Shown here piece after piece: positions 28,422 to 40,800 of a stretch of 64,000 nucleotides of DNA. A model generated the notes under the pieces. It had not been told where the DNA came from and searched no databases. It saw only the letters and a list, made by a program, of their open reading frames with translations. Both the position numbers and the translations under genes were made by a program. The DNA is from JAKANT01 sp035502095 (GTDB lineage: Bacteria; Pseudomonadota; Gammaproteobacteria; Burkholderiales; Burkholderiaceae_F), in contig DATJUX010000040.1 of the NCBI GenBank assembly GCA_035502095.1, forward strand, positions 186,001-250,000, in the 5' to 3' direction. The number at the start of each line of letters is the position of its first letter. The first letter of the stretch is position 1.

Positions 28422-28448
28422 AGTATATTGGCCCCGGTCGCGAAGCAA
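28422..28448 (-). promoter_or_regulatory. Candidate promoter for the HAD-aceB unit
   Basis: Minus strand: TTGCTT (28448-28443), 15-base spacer, TATACT (28427-28422), then 50 bases to the HAD start. The spacer is short. The -35 falls in the U-tract end of the aceA terminator. A GGCCAA/TTGGCC inverted repeat (28409-28414 and 28428-28433) flanks the -10 and could be an operator. Confidence 0.35.
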
Positions 28449-28482
28449 TAAAAAGGGCCGCGTGAGCGGCCCCGAATCTCTT
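28446..28482 (-). terminator. Intrinsic terminator downstream of aceA
   Basis: 7-bp GC stem GGGCCGC/GCGGCCC (28455-28461 and 28466-28472) with a 4-base loop. On the minus strand it is followed directly by TTTTTATT, a good intrinsic terminator for aceA, about 180 bases past its stop. On the plus strand an 8-T run lies 8 bases beyond the stem. The 28483-28652 stretch before aceA ends shows no gene. Confidence 0.7.
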
Positions 28483-28652
28483 TTTTTTGCACCACTGTTG
28501 TTTGCGTTATTTTTTTGGCGCCCCCTACGACCTCGCCCTGTCTTCCTCCGGCGCTTTGCGCCTCTGGCAATCGGGGCGGAGTCTATGAATGGCCCCAGCA
28601 CATCACAAGCTGCGCCGCAACGGACGTTGTATCGCGGCGACGCGTGCTTGCG

Positions 28653-29975
28653 TCATGCCGCCAGCTTCCGGCTCTTCTTGTCGAAGAACTGCTCGTCTTC
28701 GGTCGATCCGGACAGCGCGGTCGTCGACGACTGGCCCTGCTGGATCGCCTGCGTCACCGCGTCGAAATAGCCGGTTCCGACCTCGCGCTGGTGCTTGACC
28801 GCCGTAAACCCCTTGTCGGCCGCCGCGAACTCGGCTTCCTGCAGCTCGACGAATGCGCTCATCTGGCTGCGCGCGTACCCGTAGGCCAGGTTGAACATCG
28901 AGTAGTTCAGGCTGTGGAAACCGGCCAGCGTGATGAACTGGAACCGATAACCCATCGCGCCCAATTCGCGCTGGAACTTCGCGATCGTCGTTTCGTCCAG
29001 GTTCTTGCGCCAGTTGAATGACGGCGAGCAGTTGTAGGCGAGCATCTTGCCGGGGAACTGCCGGTGAATGGCCTCGGCGAACGCCTTGGCGTAGGCGAGA
29101 TCGGGTTTGCCGGTTTCGCACCAGACCAGGTCCGCGTAGGGCGCATAGGCCAGGCCGCGCGAGATCGCCTGGTTCAGGCCGGGTTTGGTTCGATAAAAGC
29201 CCTCGACGGTCCGCTCGCCGGTGCAAAACGCCTTGTCGTTCTCGTCCATATCCGACGTCAGGAGGTCGGCAGCCTCTGCATCCGTGCGCGCGACCACCAG
29301 CGTCGGCACGCCCATGACGTCCGCGGCAAGCCGCGCCGCGAGCAGCTTCTCCACGGCCTCGCGGGTTGGCACGAGAACCTTGCCCCCCATGTGGCCGCAC
29401 TTCTTCACCGAGGCCAACTGGTCCTCGAAGTGCACGCCGGACGCTCCCGCCTCGATCATCGCCTTCATCAACTCGAACGCGTTCAGCACGCCCCCGAAGC
29501 CCGCCTCGGCATCGGCAACGATCGGCGCGAAGTAGTCGACGTACCCCGGATCGCCGGGATTCTTGCCTTCCATCCACTGGATCTGGTCGCACCGCGCGAA
29601 CGTGTTATTGATGCGTTGGACGACCGATGGCACCGAATTCACGGGATACAGGGATTGGTCCGGATACATCTCGCCCGCCAGGTTGGCGTCCCCGGCGACC
29701 TGCCAACCCGAGAGATAGATCGCCTTCAGTCCCGCCTTGACCTGCTGCATCGCCTGATTGCCGGTCAGTGCCCCCAGCGAACTCACGAAGGGCTCGTCAT
29801 TGAGCAGCTTCCACAGCTTTTCGGCGCCACGCTTGGCAAGCGTGTGCTCGACGACGACCGACCCGCGAAGACGGACCACCTCGTCGGCGGTATAGCCGCG
29901 CTTGATTCCTTTCCACCGCGGGCTCTCGGTCCACTCCTTCTGCAGCCGCTGTGCTTCGAGCTTGCGTGCCGTCAT
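28653..29975 (-). CDS. aceA: Isocitrate lyase
   Basis: Cleaves isocitrate to glyoxylate and succinate. 440 aa from the ATG at 29975. Active-site C193 in VKKCGHMGGKV, Mg-binding DAEAGFGG, and NCSPSFNW are all present; the N-terminus MTARKLEAQRLQKEW aligns with other isocitrate lyases. This ATG has GAGAGGA 5 bases upstream; the in-frame ATG at 30014 has no Shine-Dalgarno. The upstream 270 bases form an AT-rich control region. Confidence 0.96.
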   Translation of the reverse strand: MTARKLEAQRLQKEWTESPRWKGIKRGYTADEVVRLRGSVVVEHTLAKRGAEKLWKLLNDEPFVSSLGALTGNQAMQQVKAGLKAIYLSGWQVAGDANLAGEMYPDQSLYPVNSVPSVVQRINNTFARCDQIQWMEGKNPGDPGYVDYFAPIVADAEAGFGGVLNAFELMKAMIEAGASGVHFEDQLASVKKCGHMGGKVLVPTREAVEKLLAARLAADVMGVPTLVVARTDAEAADLLTSDMDENDKAFCTGERTVEGFYRTKPGLNQAISRGLAYAPYADLVWCETGKPDLAYAKAFAEAIHRQFPGKMLAYNCSPSFNWRKNLDETTIAKFQRELGAMGYRFQFITLAGFHSLNYSMFNLAYGYARSQMSAFVELQEAEFAAADKGFTAVKHQREVGTGYFDAVTQAIQQGQSSTTALSGSTEDEQFFDKKSRKLAA

Positions 29976-30014
29976 GTCGTCCTCTCGCTTGGGTTCAAGA
30001 ACCGGATTCGCCAT

Positions 30015-30180
30015 CGTTTCGTTTCGTGGGGCATTCGCCCTCACTTGGGAATCGATCCTATTGCCAGGCTGGCAGCGCAACAAGTCTCGTATCTTATAAA
30101 AGACATACATCACAGTTCTTAAAAATCAGCGTCTTCGAACGTTCATCTCACAATACGGCACAAAGATCGCGATTGTGGAA
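30015..30180 (-). promoter_or_regulatory. AT-rich control region of aceA
   Basis: About 160 bases much richer in A/T than the surroundings. On the minus strand TATAAG (near 30093-30098) is a -10 candidate. Upstream are an inverted pair CACAAT (30149-30154) and ATTGTG (30172-30177) 17 bases apart, and the palindrome GAACGTTC (30137-30144). These may bind a carbon-source regulator of the glyoxylate shunt; no regulator gene is adjacent. Nothing in 29976-30244 looks coding. Confidence 0.4.
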
Positions 30181-30244
30181 GCGCAAGTTGTGCTGCGCGT
30201 CAGTGATGCTTCGTCATGCGAAACGCGCTTCGGGCCGCGAAAAA

Positions 30245-30748
30245 TCAGAGTGCGTGGAGAGGCCAATGCGCGACGAGAACGCCATCGGCGTCGGCATAGA
30301 TCCACATGCCGGGCGTCACACGCGCCCCGTGCACCGTGACGGCGGTGTCGCGTTCGCCCGCGCCGCGCTTCGCCGAGCGGCGCGGATGAGGCGCCAGCGC
30401 CAGCACGCCGAGATCGCAGGCGGCCAGTTCGTCCACGTCGCGAACCGCCCCTGCGATCACGACGCCGGCCCAGCGGTTCTCTTCAGCGGCCTTGGCCAGG
30501 TTTCCGCCAAGAACGGCACATCGCAGCGATGCGCCCGCGTCGACCACGAGTACACGCCCCGCACCCGGCACGCGCACCGTCTCCGCCAGCAGCACGTTGT
30601 CTTCGAACAGCTTCAGCGTGACGGCGCGTCCGGAGAACTTGGAACGCCTCCCGAAGGACCGCAGACCGGGCGCCATGACCTGCAATTCGCCCGCTGCAAG
30701 CGCCGCCTCGTGCGCGTCGCAGAGGTCGGTGGTCGCGAACTCGATCAT
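30245..30748 (-). CDS. rraA: RraA-family protein (RNase E inhibitor type)
   Basis: 167 aa from the ATG at 30748 (MIEFATTDLCDAHEAAL). The ring-forming RraA fold shows as LFEDNVLL, RVLVVDAGASLRCAVLGGNLA, and GVVIAGAVRDVDEL. E. coli RraA binds RNase E and inhibits it; related proteins are hydroxy-methyl-oxoglutarate aldolases, and the two are hard to tell apart by sequence alone. The size and ending match RraA. ATGA overlap with the MFS gene upstream. Confidence 0.86.
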   Translation of the reverse strand: MIEFATTDLCDAHEAALAAGELQVMAPGLRSFGRRSKFSGRAVTLKLFEDNVLLAETVRVPGAGRVLVVDAGASLRCAVLGGNLAKAAEENRWAGVVIAGAVRDVDELAACDLGVLALAPHPRRSAKRGAGERDTAVTVHGARVTPGMWIYADADGVLVAHWPLHAL

Positions 30749-32001
30749 GTACGGGCACTCGATGCGATGCGCTCGGTGCGAACACGCTGCCCCACCCGCG
30801 CTGCGCTCGCCAACGCTGCACACTGCAGGATCGCGACGCCGACGAGGGGCGCGGAGAAGCGGCCGTTGTCGAGCAGCGGACCGAACAGCATGGGCGTCAC
30901 GGCAAGGCCCGTATCGAGCCCGGAGTATACGAAGCCGTAGATGCGGCCGTAAGCACTTCTGCCGAATCGCGCGGTGGCGGCTCTGCGTACGAGCAGGTCA
31001 CGGCTCGGACCGGCCACCCCGCCGCCGAATCCCATTCCCACCATCAGCGGAACGACACACCACGCGGGCAATGCGCCCCACGCAAGCACCAACGCGAGCA
31101 GCGCGGAGGCACCGAGCGCAAGACCGATTACGCGATCGCTGTTCTCGGTCCGGGTGGCGACGAAGCCTCCCAAGACGGTGCCCCCGGCGCTGCCGAGCAG
31201 GTACGCGGTCAGCGAGGCGGTCGCGAGCGCAAGCGGAAGTCCATAAACCGCGCCGAGGATCGCCGGGGCGTAGCTCTGCAGGACACCGAACGCGGCAGTG
31301 ATGCAGAAAAAGAAGACGAAGCAGATCCAGACGGCCCCCGAGCGGAGGAATCCGAACTGCGACGCCTCGGCCGGCTTCGCTTCGCCGGCACGGGGCGCCG
31401 GCATCCGTTCGACGCCGACGTCGTCGAGCACGTCACGCCGCGCGAGCAGGAGGGCGAGGATCACGAACCCGGCTGCAGCCGCGGAAAACGCCGCGACGTG
31501 CCAGTTGGCGACGCTCGCTATCCCCGCCATTGACACCGGAGCGAGCGCCCAGCCGACATTGCCTGCGAGACCATGCACCGAGAACGCGTGGCCAAGGCGC
31601 GTCGGTGAGACGCGCCGATTGAGCAGCGTGAAATCCGCCGGATGAAAGATGCTGTTGCCCAGCCCCGCGAGAGCGGCTGCCAGGGCGAGCCCTGCGTATT
31701 CCGATGCAAGGCCGAGCGCAATACCGGAAACGGTGATGGTGCCGACGCCGAAAACCAGCACCGGCCGCGCTCCGACTCTGTCCACGACGAAGCCCGCGAC
31801 CGCCTGCCCGATGCCGCTCAGGACGAAGAACACCGTGACGAGAAAGCCGACCTCCGTGAACGAAAGCCCGAAGTCTTTCATCAGCCACGGGAACAGCGGC
31901 GGCATGACGAGTTGGAAGAAGTGCGAGCAGGCGTGTGCGACCGCCACCAGCCCGATCACCTCGGCGTCGCGTTGCGCAGGCTGCTGCGGTACCGAAACCA
32001 T
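30745..32001 (-). CDS. MFS transporter
   Basis: 418-aa major-facilitator permease with about 12 hydrophobic segments. The loop-2/3 motif is FVVDRVGARPVLV and the FHPADFTLLNRR stretch after helix 4 resembles the fosmidomycin-resistance/Fsr-type branch. The central loop (about 200-225) is charged. Substrate unknown. Coupled to rraA by ATGA. Divergent from the DUF2863 gene, with 99 bases between the starts. Confidence 0.85.
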   Translation of the reverse strand: MVSVPQQPAQRDAEVIGLVAVAHACSHFFQLVMPPLFPWLMKDFGLSFTEVGFLVTVFFVLSGIGQAVAGFVVDRVGARPVLVFGVGTITVSGIALGLASEYAGLALAAALAGLGNSIFHPADFTLLNRRVSPTRLGHAFSVHGLAGNVGWALAPVSMAGIASVANWHVAAFSAAAAGFVILALLLARRDVLDDVGVERMPAPRAGEAKPAEASQFGFLRSGAVWICFVFFFCITAAFGVLQSYAPAILGAVYGLPLALATASLTAYLLGSAGGTVLGGFVATRTENSDRVIGLALGASALLALVLAWGALPAWCVVPLMVGMGFGGGVAGPSRDLLVRRAATARFGRSAYGRIYGFVYSGLDTGLAVTPMLFGPLLDNGRFSAPLVGVAILQCAALASAARVGQRVRTERIASSART

Positions 32002-32100
32002 GTCCTTTCAGTTCCTCCGGCCAGGGAGCGAAGTATCGCAAACCCGCGCGGTGCCCGACGGTCCAATGGGATAATTAGCCTTTGCCCGACCGAGGAATCC

Positions 32101-33282
32101 ATGCGCCGCAACCGCTTCATATCACGCGCGCGCCACAACGCCGACGCCGAGACCCTTGCGAAGCTCGCTCGCAGGTTGTCGGAGTCCGGCAGCCGCATCG
32201 AGGACCAGCTGTGGGAACGCCGGCTGATGGAACTTCTGAACGACCGGCTCGCGCGCGGGTTCGATGCGGACATCGAGGCCGCGCTCGACGACCTTTCGCG
32301 CACCAACGCACGCGCGTACGACGATCTCGCCGACCTCGCCGAATCGTGCTCCGAGAGCGCGAGCATCGAAATCGATGGCAAGGCGCACGACGCACTGCTC
32401 GTCGCCGTGCCTTTGCTCGCCTGGTCGCGCTACAAGCTGCCGGCGAGCCCGCTGGCCAGCGTCCTGGTCGACAACCTCGGTGTACAGATCGTCGGCCATC
32501 TGGCGGCCCGCGGGACGCGCATCGCCGTCGCCGATTATCTATTCTCGATCGACCAGCTGCCTGAATCGTTCGGCGAGGTGCACGACCTCGCGCAGAAGCT
32601 GTTTGCCTGCGCCGCGCAGGGCACGCGCATGAAGGTCGACGCCAAGAGCCTGCGCGAGCCCGTGGCGATGCTTGCGGACACACGCTACGTGCTGGCCGCT
32701 ATCGTCGTACCGCAAGGCCAGGCGCTGTACCACTGGCAGGAGATCGGTGTCGATGCGGACGCGAAGGTCTCGGCAGTCGAGGCGTTCTGCGGCCAGCTGA
32801 CGAACGTCATCCAGCCGCTCATGACTGGTTGCCGGTTCCGCGTCCTGGCGCCGAACGCGTTTCACGCCGCGCTTCGGGTCGCCGATCGCGAACTGCGCGA
32901 GTTCTCGCTCGAAGCCGCGGTCGCCTACCTGAAGCTCGCCTACGACCTCGCGCCGGGCGACCTGCAGGCGACCATCGCAGCCTATGAAGACAAGCGCATC
33001 GAGGAGATGCGGGTCGGCATCGGCAAGACCGGCGAGGACGACGGCGTGATCGAAGGCGTGGTGTGGCCGCTGCTGGGCGACGACGAAGAAAAGTCACAGG
33101 AAGAAATCGACAGCGCGCTGCGGCGCCTCGGTGTATCCCGGATCACGACGCACACGCACCGGTTCCCGCTCGAGTTCTGCGACGATTGCGGGGCGCCGAT
33201 GTTTCCGAATCCCGCCGGGCATTCCGTGCACGCGGAAGCGCCCGAGGACACCGACGAGCAGCCGGCGAGCCCGTTGCACTGA
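32101..33282 (+). CDS. DUF2863 family protein
   Basis: 393-aa cytoplasmic protein; a family I know only from betaproteobacteria and without a known function. Features: basic N-terminus MRRNRFISRARHNADAET, a mostly alpha-helical body, and a C-terminal FCDDCGAPMFPNP with one CxxC that could bind a metal, followed by an acidic tail. The start ATG has GAGGA 4 bases upstream, and GATAAT (32070-32075) is a -10 candidate. Ends 45 bases before the convergent clpB stop. Confidence 0.82.
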   Translation: MRRNRFISRARHNADAETLAKLARRLSESGSRIEDQLWERRLMELLNDRLARGFDADIEAALDDLSRTNARAYDDLADLAESCSESASIEIDGKAHDALLVAVPLLAWSRYKLPASPLASVLVDNLGVQIVGHLAARGTRIAVADYLFSIDQLPESFGEVHDLAQKLFACAAQGTRMKVDAKSLREPVAMLADTRYVLAAIVVPQGQALYHWQEIGVDADAKVSAVEAFCGQLTNVIQPLMTGCRFRVLAPNAFHAALRVADRELREFSLEAAVAYLKLAYDLAPGDLQATIAAYEDKRIEEMRVGIGKTGEDDGVIEGVVWPLLGDDEEKSQEEIDSALRRLGVSRITTHTHRFPLEFCDDCGAPMFPNPAGHSVHAEAPEDTDEQPASPLH

Positions 33283-33327
33283 CGCGGGGCCGGCCGGCGG
33301 TGAAGAAAGTCGCCGCAAGCCGCCCGT

Positions 33328-35913
<2,586 letters not shown>

Positions 35914-35946
35914 CGGGAAAGCGGGAGAAGTCGGACTCAGGGTCAA

Positions 35947-35975
35947 ACCTGAGGTTGCGGCAGGGAGATTTCAAC
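35947..35975 (-). promoter_or_regulatory. Heat-shock (sigma-32-type) promoter of clpB
   Basis: Minus strand GTTGAAA (35975-35969), 14-base spacer, CCTCAGGT (35954-35947). Compared with CTTGAAA and CCCCATNT this matches 6 of 7 and 5 of 7 defined positions. The predicted start would be ~25 bases before the clpB ATG. Confidence 0.55.
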
Positions 35976-36038
35976 CCGGCCGATAGAATTCTGCCGCCGG
36001 GCCATCCATTTGCGCGGCGCCGGTCTGGACGCCTCGCT

Positions 36039-37793
36039 TTGCGAACCCATCTTCTCGTCCCGCTGATGCTCGCCGTGGTACTCACGACCAGTCCTGCGGT
36101 GGGAGCCGAAAAGCCGCTCGCGCGGTTCGTGGCGCCCCCGGCCGCGGCGGCCGAGTTGGATCCCCTGCTCAAGCGCGTCCTGGAGAGTCTCCGGCTCGGT
36201 GACCCTTTCGATACGGAGGACGACGAACGACTTCTGCGGCGGCTGCACATCTCCGCCACCGAGGCCCTGGCAACCGAGGGCTATTTCTCGGCAACGGTCA
36301 CGGCCGAACAGGACCCCGAGGATCGCGCGCGTTATGTGCTCAAGGTCGATCCCGGTCCCCGGGCAACGGTGGCTGCGGTCGAGATCCGGCTCCATGGCGC
36401 GATCGAGGAGCAGCCGGCTCGCATCGAGGAGATCAAGGCGGCCTGGGACCTGCCGATCGGACGGCCCTTTCGCGACGCCGCCTGGTCGACCGCCAAGACT
36501 CAGCTGCTCGCGCAGGTCGGCGAGCGCGACTTCGCGGCGGCCCGCCTGGTCGATTCGCACGCCGAGGTCGACGTCGGATCGGCGACAGTGAAGCTGCTGA
36601 TCGATATCGACAGCGGACCGGCCTTCACCCTCGGCGCGCTGAACATCACGGGTCTCGATCGCTTCGACGCCAAGCTAGTCGAACGCTTCAATCCGTTTGC
36701 CTATGGCGACCGATACGATGCGGCCAAGATGCTGGAGTTCCGCCGCCGCTTGCAGGCATCACCGTATTTCGCACGCGTCTCGGTCGACATCGATACCGGC
36801 ACCGAACAGCCCGAGGACGTGCCCATCCGCGTCGACCTGACGGAAGCGAAGACCAAGCGGCTTTCCTTCGCACTGGGTTATTCGACCGATGTCGGCGCGC
36901 GCCTCGAGGCGACCTACCGCCAGTCGCTGGTTTTCGGCTACCCCTATGCCTTGCAGACCGGCGTCGGCGCGGACAAGACCCGCCAGGTGGCGTACGCGGA
37001 CCTGCTTCTTCCTCCCAAGGCGGATGGCGCGCTCGACAGCCTGGGAGTGCTGGCCGAACACACCGACATCGAAGATGTCATCACCTACCGCCAGGCCGCC
37101 GGCGTGGTGCGCGCCACCAAACACGAGAGCGGCGGCATCGGATACGAATCGCGCATCACGTTCAATCTCCAACGGGAGGATCGCAGCGTCGCGGACAACT
37201 CGGTCGCGCCGGTGACGAACGTCGTCCTGTCCGGCGTTTACTCGTGGACCCGCCGCACCGTCGACTCGATCACGGACCCGCGGACGGGCGATGTGCTCAC
37301 GTTGCGTGGCGGACCCGGTCTTTCCATGTCCGGCATCGCCGACACGTTTTTCTACACGTACGGACGCTACATCCGCTATTTCGAGGTCGGCAGGACGGAC
37401 CAGCTCATCCTGCGCGGCGAGTTCGGCCATACCTTCGCCGGCGACATCAACGCTGTTCCGAACGATTTCCTGTTCCGGGCCGGCGGAGCGGGCAGCGTTC
37501 GCGGCTATGCCTACCAAAGCCTCGGCGTGAAGACCGGCTCGGCGACCCTCGGCAGCCGCTCGCTGATCACCGGTTCGAGCGAGTACGTGCGCTGGTTCAA
37601 CAAGGAATGGGGCGGCGCCATGTTCTACGACATCGGCGACGCCGACGATCATCTGTTCGACGTCAAGTGGGCGAAGGGCTACGGCGTCGGCGGGCGCTGG
37701 AAGACCGTCGCCGGTCCCCTGGGACTGGACGTCGCTTACGGACAGCGCGACCACCGGTGGCGCGTTCATTTCGCGATCGCCATTGCTTTCTAG
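36039..37793 (+). CDS. tamA: Translocation and assembly module outer-membrane protein TamA
   Basis: Omp85-family outer-membrane barrel that works with TamB in outer-membrane assembly. About 584 aa from TTG 36039, giving a signal peptide ending SPAVGAEKP. Three POTRA repeats (about residues 40-250) precede a 16-strand barrel with the lid-lock motif AGSVRGYAY and a C-terminal Phe. The start is uncertain: ATG 36066 or TTG 35955 are also in frame. A -10-like TAGAAT (35984-35989) favours a start downstream of it. tamB follows after 17 bases. Confidence 0.88.
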   Translation: MRTHLLVPLMLAVVLTTSPAVGAEKPLARFVAPPAAAAELDPLLKRVLESLRLGDPFDTEDDERLLRRLHISATEALATEGYFSATVTAEQDPEDRARYVLKVDPGPRATVAAVEIRLHGAIEEQPARIEEIKAAWDLPIGRPFRDAAWSTAKTQLLAQVGERDFAAARLVDSHAEVDVGSATVKLLIDIDSGPAFTLGALNITGLDRFDAKLVERFNPFAYGDRYDAAKMLEFRRRLQASPYFARVSVDIDTGTEQPEDVPIRVDLTEAKTKRLSFALGYSTDVGARLEATYRQSLVFGYPYALQTGVGADKTRQVAYADLLLPPKADGALDSLGVLAEHTDIEDVITYRQAAGVVRATKHESGGIGYESRITFNLQREDRSVADNSVAPVTNVVLSGVYSWTRRTVDSITDPRTGDVLTLRGGPGLSMSGIADTFFYTYGRYIRYFEVGRTDQLILRGEFGHTFAGDINAVPNDFLFRAGGAGSVRGYAYQSLGVKTGSATLGSRSLITGSSEYVRWFNKEWGGAMFYDIGDADDHLFDVKWAKGYGVGGRWKTVAGPLGLDVAYGQRDHRWRVHFAIAIAF

Positions 37794-37810
37794 CATGCCT
37801 CGCCAGCGTC

Positions 37811-40800
37811 ATGAGCACTCCACCGCCGCCCGCCCAACGCTCCCATCACGGCGTCCGGGTACTGCTGGCCTCGATGGCGATCGCAGTGCTCCTTGCAGCC
37901 GGCGTCCTTGCGGCCGTGATCTGGCTGCTGCAAACGCCGGCCGGCCTGGTGACGATCGCCCGCATCGTGACCAAACTCACGCCGGTGCACCTGGTGATCG
38001 AGTCGCCCCAGGGATCGGTGCGCAACGGCTTTGCGCTCGGTCGCCTCCAGGTCAGCGTCGCTACCACCGAGGTCGATGTGCGGGATCTGCGCGCGACGCT
38101 GGTCGACTTCGGCCTGCAACCGCTGCGCTTCGATTTTTCAGTGCTCGCCGCCGCGAGCGTCGACGTGCGCGTGCGGCCCGACGACACCCCGTCCAGCGCA
38201 CCGCTGGCTTCGATCGCCTCACCTGTCGCGGTGAGTGTCGCGCACCTGCAGGTGTCCGAGTTTGCCTTGCGCGTCGGCCCCGATGCCAGCCCGATTCTGA
38301 TCGCGGCACGCGCCATCGATGCCGCCGTGGGACTCGGGCCGGACGGGTATCGGGTCGATCGCGCGGAATTCGAATTCGGCCGGGTCGACGTGCCGTTGCG
38401 TGTCAAAGCCAGCGGGACGCTGGGAGGTGCCCGGCCCTTTCCGATGCAGGTCGCCGGCACCTTGCAATCGAGCTTTCAGGACAAGCCGCTGAGCGCGACG
38501 GTGAGCGCAACCGGTTCGCTCGAGCGGTTCGTCGCAACCGGGCAGGTCGGCAGCCGCGGCGCCGACGGGTCGTTCGCGGTCACGGTCGCGGCATTCGCAT
38601 CCCCTGCGTTGCAGGAACTGCACGCGGACCTGTATCGGGTCGATCCCCGCGTGTGGTCAGCCGCGGCGCCGCGCGCGGACCTGCACGTCGTGGCCGACCT
38701 CAAGCCGACCGAATCCGAGAATTTCGGGCTTGCGGGAACGCTGCGCGTCGACAACCGGACGCCCGGTCCCATCGACAACGACCAGATTCCCGCGCGCTCG
38801 GCGACCGCGTTCGCGCACTGGAGCGCGGACCACCTCACTCTCGACAACGTGGTGGCGGAACTCGTGCGGGGTTCGGTGCGCGGCGCGGTGTCGTTGACGT
38901 TCGGGTCGGTCGTCGCGTGGCGCGCGCAGGCGCGGCTCTCCGGCGTGGATCCTTCGACGATCCATCGCCGGATCCGGCCGTTGCGGATCGACGGCAGCCT
39001 TGCCGCGCATCAGGAAGGGGCCGAGACAACGGTGATGGCGGACCTGCGCAACCGAAGCGGTCTCCCTGCCGACGTGAAGGTCGATCTGCGTATTTCCGGC
39101 GAACGTATCGCGATCAACGGTGCCCACCTCGCGCTGGGCGCGGGCAACGTTGACGTCGTGGGCGAAGTCGCGCTGGCCGGCGAACGCCGCGTGCACGTGC
39201 GCGGAAGCGCCGCCGGTTTCGACCCGTCGCTGCTGATAGAGGGTGCCGACGCGCATTTGACCGGCACATTCACGCTCGATGCGCGCCTTGAGCCGCGGGT
39301 CAGCGGTGCTGTCGACTTCGAACTCAGCGAGAGCACGGCGTTCGGGCGGCCACTCGCGGGGCGGGGAACGGCCAGGTTGTCCCCAACGCAACAACTCACG
39401 ATCGACGTCGACCTCGCGGTGCGCTCGGCCCGTCTGCGCGCGAGCGGCGGGCTCGGCAGCCCGGAGCAGTCGCTCAAGGTCGAACTGGATGCGCCGGCCC
39501 TCGACGAACTCGGCCTGCCGGTCAAGGGCAGGCTCGCCGCGCACGCGACGCTGAGCGGCGACTGGCGCGCACCCGCGGTCGACGCGCGCGCCGAAGCGAA
39601 GAACCTCGCCTACGGGCCCCACGGCGTCGCAACCCTGAATGCGACACTGACCTACGCCGGCGGAGCCGACGGCGTGTTCTCGTTGCACACCGACCTCGGT
39701 GCCTACCGGTGGGCCGGAAATCCCGCGGCGAGCGTCGAATCGGCGAGCCTTGCCGCCGACGGCCGCCCGAGCGCCCACGCGATTTCGTTGTCCGCCTCGT
39801 ACGAGAAGGATCAGAAGGCGCATCTCGTCGCCAGCGGCGGGTGGAGCGAGCAACGCTGGCGCGGCCAGATCACCGGCGTCGACGTCGGCGCACCGCTGAA
39901 TCTACGACTGCTCGAGGCCGCGGCGCTGGAAGTCGATGCAAAGGGCGCCCGCCTCGGCCCGGCCCGACTGGTGCTGGTCGGGGCAACGGTGTCCGATCTG
40001 CTGCTCGAGGTCCGGCAAGGAGCGATCGCGACGAGCGGCAGCTTCGACGCCCTGCGACCGGCCGATCTCGTTCAGCGGCGCCAGACCAGCATGCTCCCGC
40101 GCGAACCGAGAGAACCACTTCTGCTGCGAGGCTCATGGCGCCTGCGGGCCGCCGACCTCATCGACGGTGAGTTGAACGTCGAACGGGCGAGCGGCGACAT
40201 GTATGCGACCGCAGGCGCGGACGCACCGATGGGCGTCACCGAACTTGGCGCCCACGCAGTCATACGTGCCAATCGCGTCGAGGCCGAGGGTGCCTTGCGC
40301 GGAACACGCCTGGGCTCGTTGCACGCGACGCTGGACGCGAGCCTCGAACACGACACCAAGGCGGGCTGGCGCCTCGCGCAGTCGAGTCCGTGGCGCGTCG
40401 ATGCGGACGCCGACCTGCCTTCGATCGACTGGGTCAACGCGCTGCTCTCGGATCGCGTGCGCTCCAGCGTCCGTCTTGGCGGAAGGTTGAACGGCAAGGT
40501 CGCCATCCGCGGCACGCCGGCAAAACCCGATGCGGACGGACGCATCGAAGGCAGCGAGCTTCGCGTCGCCTGGATCGAACAGGGTGTGCGCCTGGAGAAC
40601 GGGCACCTTGCCGCGCACGTCGACGCCGCTGGCATCGAGCTCGAGGAATTGCGCTTTTCAGGGCCGCCGCGTGTCAAACCGAACGACGCACGTACGGCAC
40701 AGACGATGGCGAAGATGCAGTCCGGATACGTCTCCGCCAGCGGCAACCTGAAACTGCCCGAGCTGAGCGGCGTGATCCAGATCCAGGCCGAGCGTCTGCC

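Noticed and set aside
35955..36038. An upstream TTG start for tamA that would add 28 residues.
   Set aside because: The extension overlaps the clpB promoter and a -10-like TAGAAT, and places the signal peptide too far inside.
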